A DNA stretch of 64,000 nucleotides from RGIG7450 sp045633565 (GTDB lineage Bacteria > Bacillota > Clostridia > RUG12999): contig JAZQYO010000019.1 of assembly GCA_045633565.1 (NCBI GenBank), forward strand, positions 84,944 to 148,943. Reading direction: 5' to 3'. This document shows, in pieces, positions 8,923-16,762 of the stretch. Both the position numbers and the translations under genes were made by a program. The notes under the pieces were generated by a model. That model did not search any database. It was given only the letters and a program-made list of their open reading frames with translations, and had not been told where the DNA came from. Numbering within the stretch: the stretch's first letter is position 1; every line of letters starts with the position of its first letter.

Positions 8923-9714
8923 TTATTTTACAATCTCTTCGTAAAGTTTTTTTATATTTTCAAAAATATATTTTGGTTTAGCTTCGTTTTTTTCTACATC
9001 CTCAAGCGTGCCTTCGCCACTTAATACAAAGATTGTAGAAATTCCGGCATTAACACCACAGGCAATATCTGTATAAAGCCTGTCGCCCATAATCGCAGTT
9101 TCATTTTTTGAAAAGCCTGTTTTTTCCATTGCAAGTAGTGCCATATCAGGCTCGGGCTTACCAATGAATTTAGGATTTTTTCCCGTTGCGTTAAATATCA
9201 TCTGACTAACAGAACCGCAGTCGGGGACATATCCATACCATGTTGGGCAAACCCAATCGGGATTTGTGGCGATGTAATCAATGTTTTCTCTTAGAAGAAT
9301 ACACGCATCTTCGAGCTTTTTAAATGTTAGTTCAGTATCAAACCCCATACAAAGACAGTCTATCCCATCTTCTAACACATCTGTAACCGGAAGACCGGCA
9401 TCTCTAAGCTGCTCTTTGAAGGAATTTGTTCCCAAAGCATAAATCTTATTATATTTCTTCTTTTTGAGATATAAAACAGTAGCATTTGTCGACGTTAAAA
9501 AATCCTCTGTTGAAGCTTTAATTCCAAGACTGTCAAGCTTCTCAACATATTTATCAACACTTTTTGATGAATTGTTAGTGAGAAAAATGTATCTTCCGCC
9601 GATTTTATTAATATAGTCCAGAAAATCAAGGGTCCCGTCAAACAAATCATTATCAAGGTATATTGTACCGTCCATATCAAGCAAAAAAAGTTTTATCTTT
9701 TTCAAATCTTCCAT
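8923..9714 (-). CDS. HAD-superfamily phosphatase, NagD/AraL subfamily (IIA)
   Basis: Cytosolic HAD hydrolase, 263 aa. I place the start at ATG 9714 because GGAGGT sits just before it; an in-frame ATG at 9726 overlaps that site. Motif I is LLDMDGTIYLD with the nucleophile and acid Asp, motif II is FLTNNSS, motif III is the Lys in FIGKPEP, and motif IV is IMGDRLYTDIACG. The C2A cap between motifs II and III is typical of NagD, AraL, phosphoglycolate phosphatase and glycerol-3-phosphatase. It lies 12 bp downstream of a GlpP-like gene and is probably co-transcribed, which makes glycerol-3-phosphate or another polyol phosphate a reasonable but unproven substrate. Confidence 0.9.
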   Translation of the reverse strand: MEDLKKIKLFLLDMDGTIYLDNDLFDGTLDFLDYINKIGGRYIFLTNNSSKSVDKYVEKLDSLGIKASTEDFLTSTNATVLYLKKKKYNKIYALGTNSFKEQLRDAGLPVTDVLEDGIDCLCMGFDTELTFKKLEDACILLRENIDYIATNPDWVCPTWYGYVPDCGSVSQMIFNATGKNPKFIGKPEPDMALLAMEKTGFSKNETAIMGDRLYTDIACGVNAGISTIFVLSGEGTLEDVEKNEAKPKYIFENIKKLYEEIVK

Positions 9715-9726
9715 ATTGACCTCCAT

Positions 9727-10272
9727 TTATTCTGTTAAATTCCAAAGCTCCGGTTTACCTGTAGATATGCCGGACGCACCATTTGAAAGCGCCTGAGATA
9801 TTTCATCAACGGATTCTATAAGACCACCGGCAATAATTGGTGTATCAACTATAGTGCTAAGGTTTTTAATTACTTTAGAAAGAACACCTGGCATAATTTC
9901 AATCATATCAGGCTTTGATGTTTTGATTGACGATGCAGTAGTGTCAATAGATTTAGAGTCAACTACAAAAAATCTCTGTACAGAAAAAAGATTGTGTTCT
10001 TTTGCAAGGCGTATAATATTTACCCTGGTACTGATAATTCCGTCAACACCAATAGCAGCACAAAACTTAATTCCACTTTCGTCTTTGCCAATGCCTAACG
10101 CAAGGTCGATATGTATTAAAAGCTTTTTGCCGGCTTCATGAACCTTTTTAACTTTTTTTGCAATGGTAAGCAAATCGGGATTCAGGTCAAAAATAACATT
10201 AACGTTACTCAAAAGGGCTTTTTCAAACTCAACATTTGTTCTGACCGCAGCAATAATTTTGCCAAGATCCAT
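9727..10272 (-). CDS. glpP: Glycerol-3-phosphate-responsive antiterminator, GlpP family
   Basis: TIM-barrel-like RNA-binding regulator, 181 aa from the ATG at 10272. GGGAGG lies about 10 nt upstream of that start; an upstream ATG at 10320 sits on the leader terminator and is rejected. Family blocks are VIFDLNPDLLTI, KLLIHIDLALGIGKDESG, DGIISTRVNIIRLAKE, DMIEIMPGVLSKVI and PIIAGGLIES. In B. subtilis GlpP binds glycerol-3-phosphate and prevents termination in the leaders of glp mRNAs. Here no glycerol kinase or dehydrogenase is nearby; the only partner is the HAD phosphatase downstream. The ~100-nt leader carries a terminator-like hairpin, which suggests autoregulation. Confidence 0.9.
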   Translation of the reverse strand: MDLGKIIAAVRTNVEFEKALLSNVNVIFDLNPDLLTIAKKVKKVHEAGKKLLIHIDLALGIGKDESGIKFCAAIGVDGIISTRVNIIRLAKEHNLFSVQRFFVVDSKSIDTTASSIKTSKPDMIEIMPGVLSKVIKNLSTIVDTPIIAGGLIESVDEISQALSNGASGISTGKPELWNLTE

Positions 10273-10303
10273 ATAAACCAAACCTCCCGCAGAAATAAAA
10301 AAT

Positions 10304-10350
10304 GAAAAAAATCGCACCAAAACAAAGGCAAACTCATAGCCGGTGTTTTG
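10304..10350 (-). terminator. Leader terminator upstream of glpP (candidate antitermination site)
   Basis: Read on the minus strand, CAAAACA (10350-10344) pairs with TGTTTTG (10324-10318), with an inner GGC/GCC pair-up, and a run of seven T follows within a few bases. It lies between the glpP promoter and the glpP start codon, where an antiterminator would act. Confidence 0.55.
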
Positions 10351-10380
10351 ATACGTCTCCTAAATCTCTATATCAATAAA

Positions 10381-10409
10381 ATTATACACTTAATATAAAT
10401 AAAAGTCAA
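10381..10409 (-). promoter_or_regulatory. Promoter for glpP-HAD operon
   Basis: Minus strand TTGACT (10404-10409), a 17-nt spacer, and TATAAT (10381-10386). It implies a leader of about 100 nt before the glpP ATG. Confidence 0.75.
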
Positions 10410-10456
10410 GAAAAAAATAGTTCATAACTTATTTTTAAAAAAATTTAAAAAAAGTA

Positions 10457-10485
10457 TTGACAAAGCGAAATTATTTTGTTATACT
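10457..10485 (+). promoter_or_regulatory. Promoter for tRNA-Leu
   Basis: TTGACA (10457-10462), a 17-nt spacer, and TATACT (10480-10485), ending 13 nt before the mature tRNA 5' end. Confidence 0.85.
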
Positions 10486-10498
10486 AAACAAGTCGCTT

Positions 10499-10581
10499 GC
10501 GAAAGTGGCGGAACTGGCAGACGCGCACGTTTGAGGGGCGTGTGGGCAACCATACGGGTTCAAGTCCCGTCTTTCGCACCA
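10499..10581 (+). tRNA. tRNA-Leu (anticodon GAG), CCA encoded
   Basis: The acceptor stem GCGAAAG pairs with CTTTCGC, and the discriminator A is followed by an encoded CCA. The anticodon stem CACGT/GCGTG encloses TTGAGGG, giving anticodon GAG, which reads CUC and CUU Leu codons. A long variable arm (TGGGCAACCATA region) marks the class II Leu type, and the T-arm holds GGTTCAAGTCC. The total length is 83 nt including CCA. Confidence 0.96.
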
Positions 10582-10585
10582 GACG

Positions 10586-10620
10586 AAAAGACATCAATCG
10601 AAAAGGTTGATGTCTTTTTT
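10586..10620 (+). terminator. Terminator of tRNA-Leu
   Basis: AAAAGACATCAA (10586-10597) pairs with TTGATGTCTTTT (10607-10618), followed by more T residues. It ends the tRNA transcript. Confidence 0.85.
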
Positions 10621-10634
10621 TATATATTTTTTTA

Positions 10635-10786
10635 ACGGGACTTGAACCCAAAGTTGGCAGCGAGCGTGAAGAAAACGATTAATAATCGTTTTTAGTGAAG
10701 CTGGTGTGAGACGGGTACCGAGAACGAAGTGATTCGGTCGTCGAGCAGGTAAGGCACGAAGCGACTGTGTCCCGTCTTTCACACCA
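10635..10786. repeat. tRNA-Leu-derived structured element (T-arm and 3'-end copies)
   Basis: Non-coding stretch built from pieces of the adjacent tRNA. Positions 10635-10649 are an exact 15-nt inverted copy of the tRNA-Leu T-arm (10556-10570). Positions 10769-10786 repeat the tRNA 3' end (10564-10581) directly, with one mismatch in 18. Between them TGGTGTGA plus GACGGG (10702-10715) pairs with CCCGTC and TCACACCA (10771-10786) across a 2-nt bulge. ACCGA/TCGGT forms an inner hairpin, and AAAACGATT/AATCGTTTT (10672-10692) forms another. A 67-codon minus-strand frame covers it but has no ribosome binding site and simply translates these repeats. It may be an attachment-site-flanked remnant or a tRNA-associated repeat family. 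Confidence 0.65.
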
Positions 10787-10816
10787 AAAACACCCACTGT
10801 ATGGTTGGTGTTTTTT
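10786..10816 (+). terminator. Terminator-like hairpin after the tRNA-derived element
   Basis: AAAAACACC (10786-10794) pairs with GGTGTTTTT (10807-10815) around a 12-nt loop, and the right arm ends in six T. Confidence 0.6.
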
Positions 10817-10871
10817 CCTTATAAAACCCGGAATACTCAGATAAACTGAAATATTCCGGGTTTTATAAGGA
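10816..10871. repeat. Perfect 20-bp inverted repeat
   Basis: Bases 10816-10835 are an exact reverse complement of 10852-10871, with the core ACCCGGAATA/TATTCCGGGT. The 16-nt spacer itself holds TCAG/CTGA, so the whole can fold into one long hairpin. No T-run follows, so it is not an ordinary terminator. It sits about 65 bp upstream of the rimP promoter. Confidence 0.75.
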
Positions 10872-10937
10872 TTTGGAGTTCAAATATATTTTTCTCGAAT
10901 TTATTTAAATTATGTAAGATAATTTTTCAAAAAACTC

Positions 10938-10966
10938 TTGATTTTTCTATTTTTATATGATATAAT
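10938..10966 (+). promoter_or_regulatory. Promoter for the rimP-nusA-infB operon
   Basis: TTGATT (10938-10943), a 17-nt spacer, and a consensus TATAAT (10961-10966). Confidence 0.8.
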
Positions 10967-10989
10967 TGTGTATACTTAAGATACTATGG

Positions 10990-11021
10990 AAAGTGAGTGG
11001 GCTAATCGGTCCACTCACTTT
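10990..11021 (+). promoter_or_regulatory. Leader hairpin upstream of rimP
   Basis: AAAGTGAGTGG (10990-11000) pairs with CCACTCACTTT (11011-11021) around a 10-nt loop, about 20 nt after the predicted transcription start. Only a short T-run follows. It may be a leader attenuator or a stabilising 5' hairpin; nusA operons are often autoregulated in their leader. Confidence 0.55.
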
Positions 11022-11042
11022 TGTTGAAAGGCGCGTGACGGA

Positions 11043-11501
11043 GTGAACGATATTGAAAAAAAGGTCTGGGAACTTTCCGAAGATGCAGTAGAAACTGAAG
11101 GCTGTTTTGTTTACCTTGTTGAGTATGTCAAAGAAGGCAAGGACAGGGTTTTAAGAATTCTTATAGACTCTGAAGATGGTGTTGACATTAATCAGTGTGA
11201 AAACATCAGCCGAAAAGTAAGCGACATACTTGATGAAGCAGACCCTATACCCGACAGTTATATGCTTGAGGTTTCCTCAGCAGGTCTTGAAAGAAAGATT
11301 GTTCTGCCATGGCATTTTGAAGGATATAATGGTGAGATGGTAGATGTTGGCCTTTACGCTTCAATAAACGGCCATAAGAAATACACCGGTATTTTAAAAA
11401 ATTATATTGAAAAGAAATCATTAACCATTGAGGTTAATGGAGAAGATACAGTGTTTGACCTGAAGGATATTTCTTCAGTTAATTTACACTTTGATTTTTA
11501 A
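11043..11501 (+). CDS. rimP: Ribosome maturation factor RimP
   Basis: Factor for late 30S subunit assembly, 152 aa, the usual family length. It opens with a GTG at 11043; AAAGG lies about 11 nt upstream and a weaker GGA immediately before. The N-terminal alpha/beta domain contains LRILIDSEDGVDINQCENIS and YMLEVSSAGLER, the most conserved part of the family. A small Sm-like beta barrel covers about residues 90-152. It is the first gene of the conserved rimP-nusA-ylxR-ylxQ-infB-rbfA-nrnA-truB operon, 26 bp before nusA. Confidence 0.95.
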   Translation: MNDIEKKVWELSEDAVETEGCFVYLVEYVKEGKDRVLRILIDSEDGVDINQCENISRKVSDILDEADPIPDSYMLEVSSAGLERKIVLPWHFEGYNGEMVDVGLYASINGHKKYTGILKNYIEKKSLTIEVNGEDTVFDLKDISSVNLHFDF

Positions 11502-11527
11502 AAATTTACAGATTGGAGAATTTTAAA

Positions 11528-12670
11528 ATGAAAAACGAACTCAATGAAGCTCTTGATCTCCTTGAAAAGGAGAAAAACATTAAGCGAGAAGTAATTCTTG
11601 AAGCACTGGAAAACGCCCTCATCCATACTTATAAGAAAAACTACAAGGATGAGCAGGAGGATGTTGACATTAAAGTTGACCCTAAAACAGGCGAGGTTAA
11701 GGTTGTTTCAAAAAGAATTGTTGTAGAGGAATACAGCGAGGAATTTGAATCTACAGAAATTTTGCTTGAGGATGCGAAGAAAATAAAGAAAAAAGCTGAC
11801 CTTGGCGATGTTATTGAAGTTGAAATTCTTCCAAAGAACTTTGGCAGAATCGCTGCTGGTACAGCTAAACAGATTATTCTGCAGAAAATCAGAGAAGCCG
11901 AAAGAGAACAAATTCTTCATGATTTTAATATTAGCGAAGGTGATATCATAAGCGGAACTGTTGACCGCATCGAAAGAGTTGAGCTCAGAAACAAAGAGGG
12001 CGAATCAACTGCACCTGCAAAAATCAGACATAATGTTATTTTTGATATTGGTAAGGCTGAAGCAATAATGTCCTCAAGAGGACAGATTCCCGGTGAAACA
12101 TATACTCACGGTGCAAAATTCCTGCTTTATATAATGGATGTGAATTCTTCACCCAAAGGAACATTTATTCAGGTTTCAAGAACTGAACCAAATTTTGTTG
12201 TTAAACTGTTCGAAAGAGAAGTTCCTGAAATCAAAGAAGGAATCGTTGAAATTAAATCCATCTCACGTGAACCTGGTGTAAGGAGTAAAATTGCAGTTAT
12301 TTCCAACGACAGTGACGTTGAGCCGATTGGTGCTTGCGTAGGTAACCGTGGAATCCGTGTTAATGCCGTTGTTGAAGAACTTTGCGGAGAAAAAATTGAT
12401 ATTGTAAATTATAGTGAAAATCCCGAAGAACTTATATCAGCTGCTCTGCTTCCGGCTCAGGTTTCAAAGGTTATTGTTAATGAGCAGGCACTTGAAAACG
12501 GCAGAAAAGAAGCTGTTGTAATTGTTGATGAATCTCAGCTTTCTCTTGCTATAGGAAAATCGGGTCTTAATGCAAGACTTGCCGCAAGACTTTCAGGCTG
12601 GAAAATTGATATTAAAAGCAGTACTGCTTATCTTCAGGAGTTGAAAGAAAATGACAACGCAGAAGATTAA
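11528..12670 (+). CDS. nusA: Transcription termination/antitermination factor NusA
   Basis: RNA-polymerase-associated pausing and termination factor, 380 aa from ATG 11528. GGAG lies about 9 nt upstream; an in-frame TTG at 11513 precedes it and is unlikely. The N-terminal domain begins NELNEALDLLEKEKNI and covers about residues 1-125. The S1 domain (about 130-200) begins GDIISGTVDRIERVEL, and two KH domains follow, with ACVGNRGIRVNAVVEEL and LAIGKSGLNARLAARL carrying the GxxG loops. There are no C-terminal acidic repeats, as is normal outside Proteobacteria. Its 3' end overlaps ylxR by 20 bp. Confidence 0.96.
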   Translation: MKNELNEALDLLEKEKNIKREVILEALENALIHTYKKNYKDEQEDVDIKVDPKTGEVKVVSKRIVVEEYSEEFESTEILLEDAKKIKKKADLGDVIEVEILPKNFGRIAAGTAKQIILQKIREAEREQILHDFNISEGDIISGTVDRIERVELRNKEGESTAPAKIRHNVIFDIGKAEAIMSSRGQIPGETYTHGAKFLLYIMDVNSSPKGTFIQVSRTEPNFVVKLFEREVPEIKEGIVEIKSISREPGVRSKIAVISNDSDVEPIGACVGNRGIRVNAVVEELCGEKIDIVNYSENPEELISAALLPAQVSKVIVNEQALENGRKEAVVIVDESQLSLAIGKSGLNARLAARLSGWKIDIKSSTAYLQELKENDNAED

Positions 12671-12920
12671 AAAAATTCCGCTTAGAAAGTGCGTATCCTG
12701 TAATGAACACAAGGAAAAAAGAGAGCTTGTGAGAATTGTTGCTTCAGAAGGAGCTGCCGTTATTGATAAAACACTTAAAATGAACGGCAGGGGAGCATAC
12801 CTTTGCAAAGACGAAAAGTGTATTATGAATGCAAAAAAAAGAAAATCACTTGACAGAAGTCTTGAAATAAAGGTTAATGATGATTTTTATGATGTATTAA
12901 TAAAGGAGCTGCAGAATTGA
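12651..12920 (+). CDS. ylxR: YlxR family RNA-binding protein (DUF448)
   Basis: Small basic protein, 89 aa, that sits between nusA and infB in most Bacillota. The family signature PLRKCVSCNEHKEKREL and GRGAYLCKDEKCIMNAKK are both present; the Cys residues in CVSC suggest a structural or metal role. Its ATG lies inside the end of nusA (20-bp overlap). YlxR binds RNA; in B. subtilis the homologue has been linked to RNase P. Confidence 0.92.
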   Translation: MTTQKIKKIPLRKCVSCNEHKEKRELVRIVASEGAAVIDKTLKMNGRGAYLCKDEKCIMNAKKRKSLDRSLEIKVNDDFYDVLIKELQN

Positions 12921-13213
12921 ATAGTAAAATAGCAGGTCTTATTGGTCTTTGCAGGAAATCAGGTAATCTTGCCTGCGGTGCAACCGCAACTGAAACGGCA
13001 ATAAAAAGAAAAGCTTGTTATCTTGTTTTAATTGCCGGAGATTGTGGTGAGAGCATTAGAAAAAAGATAGTAAATCTATGCACTGAATATGCGGTTGAAT
13101 ACAGAATCGTAGAAACTAAAATGTGGCTTGGTACTGCGGCCGGTCTTGATGGTAAAGCAGTTATGGCTGTTAAAAGTAATGATTTTGCCCAGGGAATTTT
13201 AAAAATAATGTAA
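12917..13213 (+). CDS. ylxQ: Ribosomal L7Ae-family protein YlxQ
   Basis: L7Ae/L30e-fold K-turn RNA-binding protein, 98 aa. It starts at TTG 12917, 8 nt after AAGGAG, and overlaps the ylxR stop by 4 bp. KIAGLIGLCRKSGNLACG is the typical opening, and the Ala/Gly-rich A..I.AGDCG.. middle matches the family. Conserved position between ylxR and infB supports the name. The precise cellular role of YlxQ is not established. Confidence 0.9.
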   Translation: MNSKIAGLIGLCRKSGNLACGATATETAIKRKACYLVLIAGDCGESIRKKIVNLCTEYAVEYRIVETKMWLGTAAGLDGKAVMAVKSNDFAQGILKIM

Positions 13214-13245
13214 ATTTTCCGGCAAAAAATCGGAGGTATGAATTT

Positions 13246-15474
13246 ATGGCTAAAATTAAAATTAATGTCCTCGCAAAAGCGTTTGATATTACCGGAAAGG
13301 AATTAATTCAGATTCTTTCTGAGCTTGGTATTGAAAAAAAGAGTACTACAAGCGGTTTGGAAGAAAACGAAATGGACGTATTGTTTGATGTAATAACCAA
13401 AAAATATGATGACGGTACACCTGTTAACTTTGAAAAAACTGTTAAAGAAGAGGCTCCCGCAGCAGAGGTTGTTGAAGAACCTGTTCAGGAAACAACAGAG
13501 CCTGCTCCGGAAGAGGAAAAAACAGAAGAAACAAGATATGTTGACACAAGAGCAAATGCTGTTGACCTTGAAAAATTTGAAGAAGAATCACGTCTTCAGG
13601 ATATTCTTCCCGAAATGAAACAGACTGACACCAAAAAGCAGAAAATCAAAAAGGGTAAGCAGCAGAAAGAAAATCGTGAAGCTGCTCAGAAACAGGTTAA
13701 ACAGGTTAAGCCCAAGGAAGAAAAAATTCACGTTTTAATTCCAGACGAAATTACAGTTTCCGAGCTTGCTGAAAGAATGAAAAAGCCGGCTACGGAAATA
13801 ATAAAAAGGCTTATGATGCTTGGAACAATGGCTACCGTTAACGATAACCTTGATTTTGATACAGCATCACTTGTTGCCGAAGACCTTGGAGCAACCGTTG
13901 AACATGAAATCATCTATACAGATGAAGATATTCTTTTCAATGATATTCCGGATGACGAAGCAGACCTTCAGCCTCGTCCGCCGGTTGTTGTAGTTATGGG
14001 CCACGTTGACCATGGTAAAACATCTCTGCTTGACTATATAAGAAAAAGTAAAGTTACAGCAACAGAAGCAGGTGGTATTACTCAGCATATCGGTGCTTAC
14101 AGTGTTAATGTTAACGACAGGGTAATTACTTTCCTTGACACACCCGGTCACGAAGCGTTTACAGCAATGCGTCTGCGTGGTGCTCAGGTAACAGATATTG
14201 CAATCCTTGTTGTAGCCGCAGATGACGGTATCATGCCTCAGACAGTTGAAGCTATTAATCACGCAAAAGCTGCCGGTGTAACTACAATTATTGCAATCAA
14301 TAAAATTGACAAACCCAGTGCAAACATTGACCGTGTAATGCAGGAACTTACCGAATATGAGCTTGTTCCCGAGGCATGGGGAGGCGACACAATATGTGTT
14401 CCCGTATCTGCACTTACAGGCGAAGGCGTAGACAATCTTCTTGAAATGGCAATCTTAGTTGCTGACATGAAAGAGCTTAAAGCAAACCCCAACCGTCGTG
14501 CAAAAGGTACAGTTATCGAGTCAAGACTTGACAAAGCAAAAGGTACAGTTGCAACAGTACTCGTTGAAAACGGAACACTTCACACGGGAGATCTTATTGT
14601 TGCCGGTACATCCATGGGTAAAGTAAGAGCCATGACAGACCATAAAGGTAAAAAGGTAGGGGAGGCTGGTCCTTCAACTCCTGTTGAAATTCTCGGTCTT
14701 GATATAGCGCCCGAAGGCGGCGACACATTCTATTGTGTAGAAAACGAAAGAATGGCTAAAAACGTTGTTGAAGCACGTAAATTCAAGATTAAAAATGAAG
14801 AACAGAATTCAAGAAAACTTGTTTCTCTTGATGACCTTTTCAATCAGATTAATCAGGGTGAAGTTAAAGACCTCAATATAATTGTCAAAGCAGACGTTCA
14901 GGGTAGCGTTGAGGCTGTTAAACAGTCACTTTTAAAACTTTCGAACGAAGAAGTCAGAATTAATATTATTCACGGTGCAGTCGGTGCCGTTAATGAATCT
15001 GACGTTATGCTTGCAGATGCTTCAAATGCAATTATCGTTGGCTTTAATGTAAGACCTACAAATGGTGCAACCCAGTCTGCTGCAGATAAGAATGTTGATG
15101 TAAGACTTTACAGAATTATTTATCAGGCAATTGAAGAAATTGAGGCAGCTATCAAAGGTATGCTTGCACCTGAATTCGTTGAGAAAATCCAGGGTCATGC
15201 CGAAGTACGTCAGCTCTTTAAAGTTTCGGGCGTTGGTACTATTGCCGGATGCCATGTTGTTGATGGTAAAATCACAAGAAATTCACAGATTAGAATTAAC
15301 CGCGACGGCATTGTTGTTCATGACGGTCTCTTAAGCTCACTCAAGAGATTTAAAGATGATGCAAAAGAGGTTGCCGAAGGTTTTGAATGTGGTATGACAA
15401 TTGAAAAATTCAATGACCTTAAAGAAGGCGATATTGTTGAAGCTTATATAATGGAAAAAGTGGAAAGGACATGA
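13246..15474 (+). CDS. infB: Translation initiation factor IF-2
   Basis: GTPase that delivers fMet-tRNA to the 30S initiation complex, 742 aa. Residues 1-55 form the IF2_N fold. A low-complexity, Glu/Lys-rich linker runs to about residue 165, and a second IF2_N module follows (ITVSELAERMKKPATEIIKR). The G domain has G1 GHVDHGKT, G3 DTPGH, G4 NKID and G5 SALTG. Domains II to IV continue to the C-terminus with GTIAGCHVVDGKITR. The length is at the short end for IF-2 because the linker is short. CGGAGG lies upstream of the ATG. Confidence 0.98.
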   Translation: MAKIKINVLAKAFDITGKELIQILSELGIEKKSTTSGLEENEMDVLFDVITKKYDDGTPVNFEKTVKEEAPAAEVVEEPVQETTEPAPEEEKTEETRYVDTRANAVDLEKFEEESRLQDILPEMKQTDTKKQKIKKGKQQKENREAAQKQVKQVKPKEEKIHVLIPDEITVSELAERMKKPATEIIKRLMMLGTMATVNDNLDFDTASLVAEDLGATVEHEIIYTDEDILFNDIPDDEADLQPRPPVVVVMGHVDHGKTSLLDYIRKSKVTATEAGGITQHIGAYSVNVNDRVITFLDTPGHEAFTAMRLRGAQVTDIAILVVAADDGIMPQTVEAINHAKAAGVTTIIAINKIDKPSANIDRVMQELTEYELVPEAWGGDTICVPVSALTGEGVDNLLEMAILVADMKELKANPNRRAKGTVIESRLDKAKGTVATVLVENGTLHTGDLIVAGTSMGKVRAMTDHKGKKVGEAGPSTPVEILGLDIAPEGGDTFYCVENERMAKNVVEARKFKIKNEEQNSRKLVSLDDLFNQINQGEVKDLNIIVKADVQGSVEAVKQSLLKLSNEEVRINIIHGAVGAVNESDVMLADASNAIIVGFNVRPTNGATQSAADKNVDVRLYRIIYQAIEEIEAAIKGMLAPEFVEKIQGHAEVRQLFKVSGVGTIAGCHVVDGKITRNSQIRINRDGIVVHDGLLSSLKRFKDDAKEVAEGFECGMTIEKFNDLKEGDIVEAYIMEKVERT

Positions 15475-15479
15475 TTTAA

Positions 15480-15824
15480 ATGTCATTTGACAGAACGGAC
15501 CGTGTGTCGGAAGAACTAAAAAAAGAGCTTGCGGAACTTATTCCAAATTTAAAGGATCCGAGAATTTCGGGTATGTGTTCTGTAATTTCTGCAACCATTA
15601 CAAAAGATTTTAAATATGCAAAAGCATATATAAGTGTTTTGGGAACAGAAAAAGAAAAAGAGGACACAATTAAAGGTTTAAACAGCGCTGCAGGATTTAT
15701 CAGAAAAGAAATCGGCCGTGCATTAAGGCTCAGATACACCCCTGAAATAACCTTTGAGCTTGACAGTTCAATTGAGTATGGTGCTCATATTTCAAAGTTA
15801 CTGTCAGATATTGAAAAGAGGTAA
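15480..15824 (+). CDS. rbfA: 30S ribosome-binding factor RbfA
   Basis: KH-fold factor for 16S rRNA 5'-end maturation and 30S assembly, 114 aa. Recognisable blocks are RVSEELKKELAELI, DPRISGMCSVISA and the C-terminal RYTPEITFELDSSIEYG, which is the RbfA signature. It starts 5 bp after the infB stop, in the usual order. Confidence 0.96.
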   Translation: MSFDRTDRVSEELKKELAELIPNLKDPRISGMCSVISATITKDFKYAKAYISVLGTEKEKEDTIKGLNSAAGFIRKEIGRALRLRYTPEITFELDSSIEYGAHISKLLSDIEKR

Positions 15825-15829
15825 TTTAA

Positions 15830-16759
15830 GTGCTTGATAACATTGCAAAAAAACTGCTTTCCCATAATAAAATTTATATTATAACACATGAAAATCCCGA
15901 CGGAGACGCTTTGGGAAGCAGTTTTGCGCTTAAATTTGCATTAAACTCTCTCGGAAAAGATGCACAAGTGGTATTAAATGGTCCATTGCCTGTAAGTTTT
16001 GAATTTACAGGTTGGAAACCGCTTATCTGGAGCGAAAATCTTTCTGCAGACTGTGTGGTAGGATTGGATTTTAATGTGCTCTCAAGAGCAGGGAATTCCG
16101 CATTACTTTTTGAAATGGCTGAGGACAAAATTTTAATCGACCATCACCTCGGCTGTGAAATAGCAGGGGAACTTATGGAATCTCGTCCGACAGCAGCTGC
16201 TACCGGCGAAATTATCTATGAGCTTATAAATAAACTTTGTCCGCACGTTTCTAAAGAAATTGCAGAATGTATTTACATTGCAATAATGACCGATACAGGT
16301 GGTTGCAGATATTCTAACACCACAAAAAACACTCATCTTATTCTTGCGGATTTAATTGATAAAATTGACCATGCTTATATAACAAGAATGGTTCTGGAAT
16401 TAATGAGCAGAGAAAAACTAGAAATTCATAAATTTGCGCTTAATAATTTTGAATTTTATAAAAATTGTGAGATTTGTACAATTTCGGTTGAATCATCAAT
16501 GATGAAGAATGAGGATTTACTGAACGGTATTGTAAATATTGCACTGAATATTGAAGGTGTAAAAGCAGGCGTTCTTTTTAAGCAGCGTGATGAAAATGTC
16601 ACAAAAGTAAGTCTTAGAACAACCGGTGACGTTGACGCAAGAGAAATTTGCGCTCTATTTTCCGGTGGAGGTCATAAAAATGCTGCCGGCTGCACAATAG
16701 AAAAATCTCTTTGCGATGCGAAAAAACTGTTTATCGAAAGGCTTTCCGAAAGGATATAA
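15830..16759 (+). CDS. nrnA: DHH/DHHA1 phosphoesterase, NrnA-type oligoribonuclease/pAp phosphatase
   Basis: Cytosolic phosphoesterase, 309 aa, that degrades nanoRNA and dephosphorylates pAp in characterised homologues. The GTG start at 15830 follows AGAGGT. The DHH metal site is visible as THENPDGDALGSS (motif I), VGLDFN (motif II), LIDHH (motif III) and TDTGGCRY (motif IV). The C-terminal DHHA1 domain contains FSGGGHKNAAGC, which binds substrate. Its position between rbfA and truB is conserved in Bacillota. Confidence 0.93.
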   Translation: MLDNIAKKLLSHNKIYIITHENPDGDALGSSFALKFALNSLGKDAQVVLNGPLPVSFEFTGWKPLIWSENLSADCVVGLDFNVLSRAGNSALLFEMAEDKILIDHHLGCEIAGELMESRPTAAATGEIIYELINKLCPHVSKEIAECIYIAIMTDTGGCRYSNTTKNTHLILADLIDKIDHAYITRMVLELMSREKLEIHKFALNNFEFYKNCEICTISVESSMMKNEDLLNGIVNIALNIEGVKAGVLFKQRDENVTKVSLRTTGDVDAREICALFSGGGHKNAAGCTIEKSLCDAKKLFIERLSERI

Positions 16760-16762
16760 TAT

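Noticed and set aside
10594..10797. Minus-strand frame of 67 codons after tRNA-Leu
   Set aside because: It reads through copies of the tRNA T-arm and 3' end, and has no ribosome binding site. Such frames are common false genes beside tRNAs.
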